This document shows, piece after piece, positions 11,546 through 24,039 of a stretch of DNA of 64,000 nucleotides (within the stretch, counting starts at the first letter, position 1; each line of letters begins with the position of its first letter). Position numbers and translations under genes: made by a program. The notes under the pieces are model-generated. The model ran no database searches, was not told the origin of the DNA, and saw only the letters and a list, made by a program, of their open reading frames with translations. This DNA is from Oreocharis arfaki (lineage: Eukaryota > Chordata > Aves > Passeriformes > Paramythiidae): assembly GCA_013398015.1 (NCBI GenBank), contig VZRR01002857.1, positions 62,001 through 126,000 of the forward strand, in the 5' to 3' direction.

Positions 11546-14500
11546 GTGACTATGCAGGGATAGAATGGATGCAGGGCTAGTATCTTTTTAACTCCTTCAA
11601 AGACCACCCGTCAGTAGTGTGTTGCATTGCTGTAGTTTTTGTTCAGCTTCTCGAAATAATCAGCAATGCTGGCATTCATCGAGGGTTTCCTTTGTGCCTG
11701 TTAGTCGATTGAAGACACCAATCTCAGATGAGACCTCTCGTTCATGCTTTTATAACCTGTTAGTCTTTACCAAGCCAACTATTGTAGTGTGCATGCCCTT
11801 TTGTGTCTGTAGTCTCACCACAGAGATCCACTGACTGGCACTTGAGTTGAGAATTGAGAGATTTTAACAGGTCCAAAACCATCAGGTTTATAGGACTCTA
11901 GAGTAGTTAAAATGTCTCCTAGGAAAAATATTAGTGCTTCGGGGCTTTCAGACTTGAGCATTACGAAGTGTCTCAAGTGGATGCGCAGTGGATGGGGCTT
12001 AGGGTGCTATTTGCTGGATGTCTTCCTGGGTATTGAATGCTTTGTCTTGGTGTTTGCTTGTTCTATAACTGTCTATAACTATTTCTTAACATGTTCTAAT
12101 TTAAATTTGAATTTGTTTGCTAGACTGCCTTTGCAAACCTCTAATCATTTTCAGTGTTACCTGTTAAAATTAGAGGACAATTATAGCTGTGGGGGGAAAA
12201 AAAAATCCTGTGTTATTATGATGCCTATCTCATGATGTAATCCTGCTAATAAATTACTCTGATGCTACTGAAGTAAATACTTTGGCTGTCAGATGCAGCT
12301 GGTCATGGTTAGAGGGGAGAGAACAAGCCTGCTGAGATGCAGCATTGGCCTTAGTGGCTTTGCCTTGGCTTTATGATGAAATGTTATCCTGGGAAGCATA
12401 ATTCTAATTTCTCTTCTTTCATCAAGCAGAAAATATTTAGTCACATATTCTTTTATGCCTTGGCAAGTGTTTTACTCACATTTCTGTGCTTGGAGTGAAA
12501 TAGTTGTTTGTATGCAAAGCCTCCCTTCTGAGAGAGACCTGCTGAAGGGCCAGAAAGCTTCCTCATGTGAATCTCATAGGTACTTTAATACATAACTGCA
12601 CTGGCTTGTTGGACTAGGTGTCTTTGGTAGAAGCAAAACAGGAACTGTAGTAAATCAGTACATTGCACTAATAAGTTAATGAAATCAGCTTCTTCCAGTT
12701 CTGGAAGACTGCACAAGTTCTATCTTGGCACACTGAAGTGCAATGCTCGTGTGTTGACGGGAGACCTTAGCATTCTGATTTTGGGAAAAACCTACGTTAT
12801 TTGTTTAATTAATATTATCTACAAGATTTGTAGGCAGTTGTTTTCATTGTGCTCTAAGCTTCTGAGTAGACTTTCGGAAATTTAAAGATTGCAGCATTCT
12901 TGAAGATATTTAAGAACCTTTGCTTCGCCCAAATTAGTTTGGTCTTCTGATATATGTTTGTGGTTGTTAGGTCTGCAAAGCAATTTAAATAGGTAGCTCT
13001 CCTCCTAAAAGTTTTAAGACCTCTAAGGTTCCTCTGGCATTCATATAGGCCTTCTGAAAGAGAAAAATATATAGTTTAATTTTTTTTGGTTTTTGGCAAA
13101 TGATCTGCATGCATGGTTACTGAAGGAGGTGCTGCTATCAGCCTAATGAAATACTAGGTAACATTTGCTCTCATTCACAAGGAGAGTCAGAGTGTCTATC
13201 AAAACGAATTTTATCTGAGGTTGTAATCACAACTTAGACAATTTCAGTTAATGGGACAAGGTGATAGTATGTGTTGATTACACTGCCTGCATGTGAATAG
13301 GTGGTTATTTTTTTCTAAAGTACCTTCAGTTGAAAAAAAATAATAGTGTGTGGGGGTTTAAATATGACGGTTAAATATAAAATTGCCTGTAGAATCTGTT
13401 GACGTTTCCTCTGTTGGCCTCTCTAAGTCTCTCCTGGCAGAGTTTTAAGAGGATGAAAAAATTACTTTATGGACCTAAAGTTTATCTTCTGTCTTCGGAG
13501 AGCAATTAGTGTCTGGAGAGTGGGAAAGGAAGCACATGGCCTTTAATTTTGATAAAAACTTGTCCTTGTTTTAAGTAATTCTATTAGTGGAATTTCAGAG
13601 ACCTGATGTAACTTGAGATAGATAGGCATAAAACTTCTTCCTTCCTACCATCAGTTGTCTCAACAAAATAAAATCCTGCAGAGATACTAAAATAGTAAAA
13701 AATTGAGGCAGATATTTTTTTCTTGTATTTCCAAAAAAGAGATTCAAGTGATAAATGTCTTTGAGCACTTTTTCTCTTCACTTTGAAAATATTTTTGGTT
13801 GTAAAACAAGGTCTAGTCTTTGCCCAGTCACGGCAATTGCATTTGTGTGGTTTTATGGGAAAAGGTATTGCCTTCCCTGAATCTTAAAATTAAATATAAC
13901 AGGTAAGAGGCTCTAAGGACAGTCCATTGCTAAGCTTTTGTTTTTCAGTCCCAGTTGTGCTTCTCATTTGCTATGTTGCTGTGGGGAGTATTTTTTTGTT
14001 TGTTGACTCTTGTTGCCTTCAGTGGTGATAGCTGCATTTTCCCCGGAGTACCTGTGTGGCCCATGAATGTGTTTAGAGCCAAACCTCTGGAAACCCTTGA
14101 AGGCTATGGCTGGGGTTCCCGAGCTAGTTCGGGAGGAAGTGGAGTATATGCTGCACCTACTGACTTGCTCTTTGTGGGGCTTCCTACTCTGTCAGTATTC
14201 ACACGTACGCCTGAGCTTCTGCTGCCTTCACTCTGTCCCACACAACAGCAACCCCAGTGGCACCTCATTTCCTGGCGAGCTGGAGACAGGAGAGACTTAT
14301 AATTGTTGCCAGGACATCATTAGCGTTGCCAGGAACTGTAATCAAATAAGGTTCAAGGTTTCATACTGATGTGATGGATGCAGTACATGTGGCTTAGATT
14401 GAGGGGGAAGGTTGTTTTTTGGGCTTGGTTTTCCAAATGTTTCCTCTGTTCTTATCGGTGTGGCTTCTCTTGTGCCAGTTCCTTTCCACGTGGACACAGA

Positions 14501-14935
14501 TCTCTTGCTGTTCTGTTGACATTTTCGTGATGGGTTGGGTGTGCTCACAAACAAGGAGAGATAAAGCTAGGTGGTGTGTGTTAGTATATTGCTACCAGAT
14601 GTGACATCCAGCAGCTGCACAATAGCATTCAGAAATCCGAGGGTGGAGTACAGTATGAAAAGCTCCTCCTTCCCTCTGCCCTTCCACTGCAAAGCAGCAG
14701 CTGGCGGTGTTTGATGGGTTGTGTGCGTATGTGTTTTTCTTTTGGTTTGGTTTTTGACTGGTTATTTAGTTCTTTTTGTCTTGTTTAGTTTTGGTTTTGT
14801 TTTGTTTGTTTTTTTACCTCACTTCCCCATCTCCTCCACCTTCCCATACTTTAGTTTTGGAATATAGGATGGTTGACAGCTCTTCTCTGGTTTTATTCTT
14901 TCTCCAAATATCTTGTTAGATGTGGTGTGTAGGTT
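11546..14935. other. Unique non-coding DNA
   Basis: No recognised gene or repeat. One exon-like segment with a strong donor lies at 13828-13902 (CCCAG border, AACAG before GTAAGAG, open in one frame), but 25 codons of open frame is not informative on its own. Two short overlapping open frames at 13955-14369 are unsupported. Confidence 0.5.
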
Positions 14936-14949
14936 GGGGGGGGGGGGGG
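14936..14949 (+). repeat. Homopolymer run of 14 G
   Basis: Fourteen consecutive G bases are followed by a T/G-rich stretch to about 14970. It is a simple repeat that may form G-quadruplex-like structures and is prone to sequencing-length error. Confidence 0.9.
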
Positions 14950-17360
14950 TTGTTTGTTGTTTTTTTTTGCCTCCGTTTGAGTTAACGAAGGTGTTGGGGT
15001 GGAGACAGGTGAGTGCTCGGGGTCACAGGAGTGAAAAATAGTTGGAACAAAAAGGAAGAGGCATGCAAAGGTTGATGTACCTGCAGCTCCAAGCTGTCAT
15101 GTAAGTTAAAGCACCAGAGGCCCTTACTTCTAACTGAACAAGATTTGGAAGTGTCACCCACAGAGATCTGGGAAAATGAGACTTTCTCAGGAGCTCTTAA
15201 GACTTGATAAAAGATTTGTCATCCTTATGGTAGCAGAGATCCAGAATTTCTTTCCTTACACTAGAAGAGCATGAGTATGACCTTGCTGGTCAAATTTAAT
15301 CACCGTCCTGGAATCAGCTTATGTGTGTTTATGTTGTTTATGATGTAAATTCAGAGCAGATAAGTAAGACACTGGGTTGGTTTTTTTGTTTGTTTGTTTG
15401 AGGCTTTTAGCTTGCAGAAGTTAGTGGTCTGTCCATTTATTTCAATAACAAATCAATTTTCTTTTGATGATCTTGATTTAGATAAAAATATTGCAGCATT
15501 AGCAAAGGAATAGTCAAGCTTTTAATATAAAACTATGTGATTAGGTAAAGAAAAAAATTACTTTTCTGTTACAGCTGATTTGAATACTGTTGAACAATTA
15601 CTGTGATTTGTAGAGGGACCCTCTGTAATAACAGAAAATAATACAAAGTTGGAATGTCCTTATTGCACAACTTGTGCAATGGGCAGTGTGCTATCAGAGC
15701 AAGAATCTTAGCTGTAAGAGTTCATTCCATTGCAATGACAAAAGAAGTGATAGTCACAGTTCTTCATTTAGCTGTAGGGTTAGTTAGTCTGTGTTCAGTG
15801 ATACGTATTCATGACTGGTTTCTCCACTGGGGTTTCTGTGTATTAACTCAAATGTAGTGTTTTGTTTTGGAATTTATACCTAGGATTGTTTTAAGGTAAA
15901 AGCTAATTGCTAAAAATAACCATACCACTCTTGCCTCTTCGCTTTATAATTTTCCCCACATTAAGTAGTACCAATGCAGAAAACTGGTTAGCAAGTCTGT
16001 TCTTCTAATGTAATGTAGGTAGGTTTGGGTTTAAAAAAACCCTCGCAACACCCCAGAAATAAAAAGTGTCTGAACAAGAACTTAACTTTAGTCAGCAGTG
16101 ACATCAGCGACCAGTCTGTGAAGAGTGTATTTCAGCATTTGTGCCACTCAGCTAAGCATTTTTTCCTAACAAGTAATTACATGTATTTAGTTTTTGTAGT
16201 AGAGTGAATGTTGGTTTGGTGCATTCCTGTGTTACATTAAAATAGTAACAAGTGATTTTTTTTTTTTGTTTTTGTATACTCTAGGCTTTGGGAGCTGCTG
16301 AAAGAACATTTGTTAGATGTGCTTAACAAGGTAGCAATGTCAACACATGCTCTAAAAATGGGAAATGTATTACAGAATTGAATGGTAGGTTTGTTTTTTT
16401 TTAATGTACTAGTGGAAGTGACTTCCTAAATGGTTGTTGATTGTATACAGTAAGAACTTTGAAGAGAATCAACAGCTAAGCATGATGTTTTAGTGCTTTT
16501 CTCTTCAATGAAGTTGTCATCCTGCCCCAGGTTGACACAGTGGCTTGAGTGATGGCATCATGCCTGGGAATGCCAACCAACTGATGTTGATTTAGAAGCT
16601 GCTAGGTGCTGCTGGTTGTTGTACCCCTCTGCCAGCGTCGTTGCAGAGAAACCAGGGCTTGGGAATGCATCTGAGCTGCTTCTGTGTCCATTGTCTTTAG
16701 CTTGAAGAGCAGCTGGTGTTGATGGACACATGCAGCTGCTTCCAGGGCTTGGCTTGCTTGTCCGGCAAGTGGTAACAGGCAAGAAGGGAGGAGGAGGGTG
16801 GGAGAGATATTAAAGCCTAACCCGCTGCAGCTGTTTAAGTGAGTGCTTGTCGAAAGCTCTTAGAGTTAAAAATGCAGGCCACTGCAGTGGGTGGTGTGCC
16901 CCTGGTTTTCCCACACTGAAACACCTCTCACCCTACAGTGATCAGTAGGAATGTCCTCTGCATGGAGTGCTTCCTAGGACCAAAGCTGAGAACTGAATAT
17001 GTGATGTGCAGTATAGCTGTTCTGTCACTTCCTTGTCACCAAAGACCACTGTCAGACATGGGCTGAATATTGAAGGGGGTAACCAGAGGGAGCTAAAGCA
17101 GATAGAGCAAAGCTCTAAAGTGGGGTTATAAATGCTCCTCAAGGGGCTCCTAGATACCTTGTGTGGGCACAAATTGCTAGACAGTTATGCCAGAGGCAGA
17201 AAGAACAGTTTTGTGGTTAAGGCACACTGCTATAAACTTCCTGTTTGTCTCGATCTCGTGTTCTTCTGTGTCCCCTTATGGAGCAGAGGTGATCATGCCT
17301 TTCCCCTTCCTAGCCTGTTTTGCCAGCTCTCTGAGGCAGGGAGTGTTGTTTGCCCTGTCT
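14950..17360. other. Unique non-coding DNA with a small palindrome
   Basis: No recognised gene. The stretch contains a TTTG-rich patch near 15380-15400, the palindrome at 15662-15680, and a T12 tract near 16256-16267. That tract precedes an acceptor-like TATACTCTAG and a short open frame (16284-16381), which is too short to call. Confidence 0.5.
15662..15680. promoter_or_regulatory. Palindrome resembling paired C/EBP sites
   Basis: ATTGCACAA and TTGTGCAAT are perfect reverse complements separated by a single C. Each arm resembles the C/EBP consensus ATTGCNCAAT. The palindrome is plain in the sequence; factor binding is inferred and unproven. Confidence 0.25.
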
Positions 17361-17384
17361 GTACTACAACGGGGGTTGTAGTAC
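17361..17384. repeat. Perfect 10-bp inverted repeat with GGGG loop
   Basis: GTACTACAAC is followed by GGGG and then by its exact reverse complement GTTGTAGTAC. A further ACAACGGG copy follows directly at 17383-17390. It lies just upstream of the recognisable start of a decayed CR1 endonuclease region. Confidence 0.85.
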
Positions 17385-17429
17385 AACGGGTCGCTTGTGA
17401 TCACTCAGTGTCATATTCCCACATGACAA

Positions 17430-18853
17430 CATGGAGCAAAAGTGTGCGGTCCAGCCAGATGATGAGCCTGGTGAGGAGAGTGTTCATGTGAGAAAGGAAA
17501 GTGCCACCTGCAGAAACACATGCAGCCTGGGAAGCAGCATTGCGTGTGTGGTGACCGCTGTGACACTGCCAGTGCTGGACTGTGGTGCTGTGGAGAGCAG
17601 ATGCAGGTTCTTGAGGACAGGGAGAAAAGGGAGGATTGAGGGAGTTTCCCTCCTGCCAGTGAAAGAACACTTTGAATGTATGGAGCTCTTCTGTGGGATG
17701 GATGACAGGCAGGCAGGGAGCTTGTGGGTCATGATCTGGGATAGGTGAGTAAAATGGACGTTGTGTTAGGTGTTTCTTACAGATCACCTGATAGTATGGA
17801 GGAAACAGACCAAGTCTTTAGAAAACTTGAGGGAGTCTTTGTCTCACAACTTGTGGTTCTTTTGAGTGACTTTAAGGTCTTTGACATCTGCTGGAAGAGT
17901 GTTATGGTTGGATGCAAATTAGCCAGGGCATTTTTTAAGGATATCAGGTTTAACTTCTTGATACACGCCTTGGAAGGGTCAAACAGATGTGACATCTGAT
18001 TGCATCTGCTATTCACAAAGTAGGCAGATGTGATTGAGAGGGTGATAATGGCAGCCTTGGCTGTAGCTACCATGAAGTAGAGGAGTTAAAGGTCGTTAGG
18101 GGCATGAGAAACACAAGGAGCAGAGTGACAGTCTCTGGACTTCAGGAAGGCAGGATTCAGCTTATTCAGGCAACTGGTACTAGGAAACACTGAAGCTCTA
18201 AAACGCATAGGAGTTCATGAAAGCTAGACAGGTCTTGAAGGACACCCCTTTCAAAGTGCAGGAGCAGTCCTTACTCAGAAAACAAAAAGATGTATTGGAA
18301 GATCAGACTGGCTAGGTGGGAAGCACATTGTAGAGCTCCAGTCCAAAATGGAGGAGAAAGCAGTAAAAGAGAAGCTTGGAAACATTGTCCGAGGGCTGGT
18401 GTTACAAAAGCTCAGCTGGTGTTGGTGTGTAGAAGCGAAAAGGTGAACAGGACTGCAGCAGAGTTTCTGCTAATTAGACTTATAGGAAAAGATTGAATGA
18501 GAGAAGTGTGGATCTGCTGCTGAATGGGACAGGCAGCAGTGGGCACAGGTAAAGTTGAGATACTTGTGCCTTTTGCACTTCAGTTTTCATCAATGAGATC
18601 TCACAAGCCTCTGTACTTAGTGAAGGAATTAAGGGAGGGCAGGGAGTCTCTCGGGCCACAGAGTGTCATGGATTACTTGAGAGCTCAGCAAGCCCAGGGA
18701 GACTGTGCCATCTGCACCTCTTGAGGTTTTCAAGACCCAGCTGGATAAAGACCTGAGCAAACTGATCCAACGATGACTCTGCTTTCAGCAGGAGGCTGAA
18801 CCTGACCTCTGAAGGTTCTTTCTAGCCTGAACAGGTCTGTGGTCCTGTATAAT
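17430..18853 (+). mobile_element. Decayed CR1 LINE: endonuclease and linker of ORF2 joined to a 3' UTR, reverse transcriptase missing
   Basis: Translation of 17560-17745 gives the CR1 APE-type endonuclease segment ending in PVKEHFECMELFCGMDD and SLWVMIWD. After a frameshift near 17745, the next frame gives VVLGVSYRSPDS and later LSDFKVFDICWK, matching the family's VVGVCYRPPD and LGDFNxPDICWK. The family's GDFN signature is SDFK here (17865-17876). The sequence from about 18000 to 18590 matches the post-endonuclease linker (for example GGCAGCCTTGGCTGTAGCTA, TCTGGACTTCAGGAAGGCAG, CTGCTGCTGAATGGGACAGG). By about 18690 it is already the 3' UTR (TTTTCAAGACCCAGCTGGAT, GCTTTCAGCAGGAGGCTGAA), so the reverse transcriptase has been deleted. 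It is an old, inactive copy. Confidence 0.85.
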
Positions 18854-21800
18854 GTATATTGGGAGGGTTGTCCTCAGCCATTTAGCTCATTTTTTGAATT
18901 TTGAAGTGTGTGTTGTAACTCCGTATGTAGAAGATAAATTGCTTTAGTTCTTTGTGTAGGAGGAAGCTAATTTTATAGCATGTCAGCATAAGTGTCTGTC
19001 CTTCCCTTGCAGAAGCTGTGCCATAGTGTGTGAAGTTAAGCATAGTTGCAGTAATCTATCCTTTAGAGGAGTGTGTACCCTGGTTTCTTGAGTGGTATGG
19101 TCAGTTCAGTGGGAGGCTGTTCTACGTAGTCACCTCAGACTCCAAAACCCAGTAGGGTGCTGAGGATGGCTCCGTGTGGAGCCTCTCCCTTTGTGCTTAT
19201 GACCACCTGTCAATAAAAGATTGCTTGAAGCTGCCAGCAGCAGTTATCCTGCTCAAATCTCATGTGATGGGGCTAGGCCCAGTGTGAGGAGGGGAGTGCT
19301 GTGCCCCTGCTCTCTCCTTTGAGTCTCACCTCTGTAGTGCTGTAGTCATTTTCCTTCTCCTGAACTTCTGACTTGATGCAAAGGACCATGTTTCAATGAT
19401 GAATGGGGTTGGTACTGATAGTTTGCTTGTAAAATGCTTTGGGAGTCTTCCCAGTGAGAGGCTCTGTATCGGGAAGTAAGAAGCTGAAGTGTGAATCACT
19501 GTTATGCCTTCTCTTGCCAAGCTTCCCAGGCTGAGGCCATGGGGCTTAAATTCCAAGTTGTTCCGGTTTTTTCTCAATGGGCTTGTGAAGAACTGATACT
19601 GTTTTCTGTGTGAGTAACTATGAAGAAGTTACACATATCAGGCTAGTTAATGAACTGTCCTGATTAATATAGTTTCTGGAAGCTACTTTTAAATTGCAGG
19701 ACCTTTAAAGACCTTTTGTAGAACTGTATTAATGAGGAACTCTTCTACCTGCCAGTGGAAGGATGGAAGAGGGAGAATGGGGCCAGGTCTCCTTTGGGGC
19801 TACAGCTTTCTTGCCTTCATGCAGTCTGCAACAAAAAACTTAATTTTGGGTGTATTTTTCTTGTGCCAACTCTTTCTTCACATGCTGAATTGTTGACTTT
19901 TTTTTTTGAATGTTGTTCAGCTGTCTGTGGTGTTAATTCTATCACTGTTTCCTGATAAATTTGAAAGAACTGTACTTGTTAATATATTTTTAAATGTTTC
20001 TTTCCTCATGTGTGTAATTATAGTCTTGGGAATTTTCTTCCAGCATTCTGCTAATGTCTTTAATATTTGTTTTATTCTTTAAAAATTCATAACTGATGTA
20101 TTTCCTGGTTTTAAAGTCTGTAATAGGAAGAAAGGAATCACAGTTTTCCCATCTCAGCGATAGCCTGAAGCTGGATGTGTGGCATACAACAGATTTTCAC
20201 CAGGAGGAGGAAATTAACTGGCTACAAATTAGGGAAAGTTCAGGAGGAGTCATTACTCTTCATTTATTTCTAAGTGAAGCTTTGAATCTTTAGGCTAAAG
20301 ACAAATTATATAGTAAATGGAGTCACCATGCATGTGAATGTGCAGTGTTTAGATATCTGTGTTGACTGTGACCGTGGTAAGATTATGCAGCTTCATATAT
20401 TAGCAGTGTTATCACTGAGCACTGTCTCTTCTCCTTCCCTTTTTTTAAAGGAATGGTGTTTTAGTGCTATTAAATGAAGTACTGATGAATGTTCCCATGG
20501 CCAGATTCTGCTTGTTTCCAAGTGGTGTGTGGTGGGAGTCTACATAATTTACCCAGATATGTCCTGTCAGCTTTTTTGTCCTTACTCTTTTCAGTGCCTG
20601 GAAAAGTGAGATAAAGCAGCTTATCTTCTTTGAGACCTGTGCTGCATTCAAAGCGGCTTCAGAAAAGTAAACGAACCTTCAACAATTTTTCTAAAGTTAA
20701 TATAGACTAATAACAAAAAAACATGGTCAGAAGAGTTACTGTCAATAAGGTTTGAAATTTGCTTTACTCTGAAGAATCTGCAGGCCAGTGGAGGGAGGGA
20801 AAAGGAGAAACCTCTAGAATGAACTAGTACTTTGGAAAAAAAAACCGCTTTCTTTTTAAGTTAACTTTGGTTGCAACATTTATTTTCCATAGTTTACTGA
20901 TTGTGTGATGCAGAGTGCCTCTAGGCAATGCATTGAACCTGTATAATTAAAAATGTCTACTTCAGCTGTTACTTTTCCTCACTGGGGACACCTCCTCTTC
21001 CCCTTTGAACCACTTTTGAGTTTAGTATAGCATTGAATTCAGTACAGTGTTTCAGCGTAGTAATGCTTACCATAACAGTGCTGTTCTTTTTTAATTTATG
21101 CTATTTTCTAGTCAGTAACACAGAATTTATCCATGAGATGCTACAGGTAGAGATAATTAGCTTAGCTTGAAGGCATTATTCTCTGTTGCACTACATTTGT
21201 TTTGACAGGTGACATATGCAAAAGAGCTCTTCAAATGTAGGAGATTCATATTTTAAAAATTGCTTTTGTCCACTTCCTGGCTGCATGTTTTTTCCCTACT
21301 TCTTATTAAAATTCCATTTAGGGTATGTTTTATGACGCCTTCATCTTTTCTTGCATCTTTTTGTGCCTAATTCCTCACTTGCAAAGGAGTACTAATATTT
21401 CCTCTTCCTTCCTTTGTATATTTCCTCCTTTTTGCTGTGCTACCCATTTTTGTATTGGCAATCTGAAGTTGCTCCTCGGATTAGAATTTGTGTTGCTTAT
21501 TACCTGGGAGCAAAGTGGGTGCTGTTCTGATGGGTTCTAGTTAAATGATGGTTGAATATTAATTCCAGTATTTTTCTAAAAGCAGCAGGATTCCATCAAA
21601 GATCTGTGAAGGAGAGGTTTGCAGTGAGAACAGTTTCCTTAACCATTCAATTTTAATAATAATAAAGTGACGGTATACAAATCTTATTATGTATATGGTT
21701 TGCTAATTTTTTATGCTGTCCTGTTAGTAGTAATAGGAAAAAGGCCATATTGCTGGTGACAAGTGGTCTGTAGAAATGTCTATATGCAGAGTAGAAGATT

Positions 21801-23167
21801 CCATGGAGATCTTAGTTGAGGTGAGTGAAAGTATTTTTAGCAGTAATACTTTCTGTTTGAGACTCTTGTTTCATTTGCTCTGTGTTAAGCGCACACAAGT
21901 GAGAGGCTGTTGGCTTCTTGAGGTTGTGTTCCTCCTCTGCCGTGTATCGCCGGGCGTAAACTCCTGACATCTCCATGGGAAGTTCTGGAGAGCAGTTGGC
22001 AATGCCCAGAGGAAGCCAGCTGATGCTCCTATCGATTTACTTCCCAATACCTGGCTCCTTCAGAAGTGAAGTATGTCCGATAAACGTGAGAAAGAATTCA
22101 TTCGTGTAGCCATGTTGACAGCTGGAAGGAACATTAGAAGAGTAAAATTTCAACAAATCTCACGCTTGCAGAACTTGGCCTGTCACAGCTTATAAATGAG
22201 ATGCACTGGGAAAGCTGTTGCCAAACTCACATTGAATGCTTTTAGTCTGAGGGATTGTAATGTATACAATCATCTCAGCTGAAGTTACAGGCTGTTTTGG
22301 TCTTGATTGATTTTTTTGTTGTTGTTGTTTTTGGGTTTTTTTGGGGTGGTGGTGATGTAAATTATTATAGTAAAATTATGCAATCAGAATGATTGTACTC
22401 TTACTGCTTGATGAAACAAGACTTGTTAATGAAAAACCTGAACTGTTAAAAGAAGTGTGGGTTTTTATACACACATGCACATTAAAAGAGTTTATATTTT
22501 TTTATTTCTAAAAAAAAAATTGAGAACAGGATGCTTGTGTTCATTGATTTCCAGCCTTTGCTGTCTCATGGGCTACTGGTGGAATAAGTGACACAGTGAG
22601 TAATATCACACCAATGCCTGCGTGCCTTCATTTTTAACTCTTAACATCCTGTGGCCCATCACAATGTGAGGATCTCATATGAGACTTGTTTCCTACCACA
22701 TGTGGGTTGGTCGTCATGGTGGTTGGTTGTGAAGTGCATGTGAAGTGCATGTAAAGCTGCCAGGGTGCCAGTTTTACATTTAGTCCAGACATGCAGTGAG
22801 GTGCCTGTCCCAAGGGCTTTGTTCCTTCCCTCATATTAGTTTTATTAGTTTATGTGTTTTGACTTTTAGCTATCACAGGATTAAAAGCCATAAGCAGTTT
22901 GGTAGTGGAAACCATGTTGTCTTCTTCCTAGGGAGTATCCTGACCTGACAAACCATAGTGTTTTTCCCTGGCTGAGTTAATCCTGGGTGCTACTCTGTAA
23001 AGTGGCACAATACAAAAAAGTGCTGTTCTGATGTATTTTTGTGAGTCTGATGTCCCTCAGGGTGGGGAGGACTGTGGGGTTGAGAAGCTGATGTGGCATC
23101 TGTGAGCCACAAGTTGCCCATGGAGCACACTTACCATTTTTCCCTATCACTGGGACTGTATGTGTGG
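18854..23167. other. Unique non-coding DNA, possible LTR remnant near 19.1-19.3 kb
   Basis: No gene is recognised. The segment at about 19080-19300 has an LTR-like look: GGAGCCTCTCCCTTTGTGCT followed by CCACCTGTCAATAAAAGATT at 19204, with a polyadenylation signal as in a retroviral R region. I could not place its ends and do not call it. A T/G-rich patch lies at 22310-22350, and the direct repeat TGTGAAGTGCA occurs twice at 22728-22750. Confidence 0.45.
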
Positions 23168-23260
23168 GGTTTTTCTTTCTTGTTCTTTTGTTTCATTTTG
23201 GGTTTTTTTGTTTGTTTTGTTTGTTTTGTTTTTTGTTTTGTTTTTGTTTTGGGATTGTTT
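23168..23260 (+). repeat. T/G-rich simple repeat of the TTTTG type
   Basis: The stretch is composed of irregular repeats of TTTG, TTTTG and TTTTTG, most regular at 23204-23250. Hydrophobic phenylalanine-rich and leucine-rich open frames across it are a by-product of the repeat. Confidence 0.85.
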
Positions 23261-24039
23261 TTAGTGAAAATAATTCAAGTTGCTGCCATCTTTTTTTGGA
23301 GCTCCAGTGTGGCCCGCCAGCATGTGTTGAACATGCCACTGGTGAGATTCCATTTTACCCTTTCTGACTGGCCACAGGCCCCCACAGCTTCCCATTGTCT
23401 GGGGTTCCTCATGCTCTCTCTTAGCCACCTTGTGAAATGTGTGAAGAAGAAAGTAGGTCTTCCCAGTGTGTGGAAGTTAATGGTGAAAGTACAGGTGTCC
23501 ATGGGCTTCCAGGCACAGTAGGTGGCAGGCATGTGGGACACACCAGGCCTTTTAATTCTGCCAAGCTTCATTTGAGGTGCACAAGCCCACCCTTTGAGGG
23601 TTTCCGACGTGCTTTTCCATTGCCTTGGCTGAAGAAACTTGTGCAAAGCATTCAAGTAAACCTGTGAGTCAGACAGAGAATTTGCCTGTAGACTTTCCTG
23701 GGATCTGGAGGTGAATAATCAACAGCTAAACTCTCTTGAAATGTTTTTCTTTGGTAAGAGCATGAGCTCAGCTTGGCAGAGATGTTGAACAGGCACAGAA
23801 GGTATTTCTAGTGGGATGGCTGTGAAATGAGGAAGGTTGACTGGAAAGGATGCAAATACACAAGGGACTGGGGTCAAAATCTGACGCTTACTGCACTCTT
23901 TTTTTTTTTGTATTCATAGCATGTAGCACTGACTGGCTGTTCCAGGCCACGCTAATTTTTTTCTTCTTCCTCTGAGGTAGCTCAGAACTTCTGGCATTAC
24001 TGTACTCAGCAACCACTTGCCAGTAATTTTTGCAGAGGG
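23261..24039. other. Unique non-coding DNA
   Basis: No gene or repeat is recognised. Overlapping open frames on both strands at 23093-23667 show no family resemblance. Confidence 0.5.

Noticed and set aside
16284..16381. Acceptor-like TATACTCTAG followed by an open frame including LWELLKEHLLDVLNK
   Set aside because: Only about 30 codons, a weak donor and no protein similarity recalled.
23093..23521. 142-codon hydrophobic + strand frame, considered as a membrane protein
   Set aside because: The hydrophobic core is the translation of the TTTTG simple repeat.
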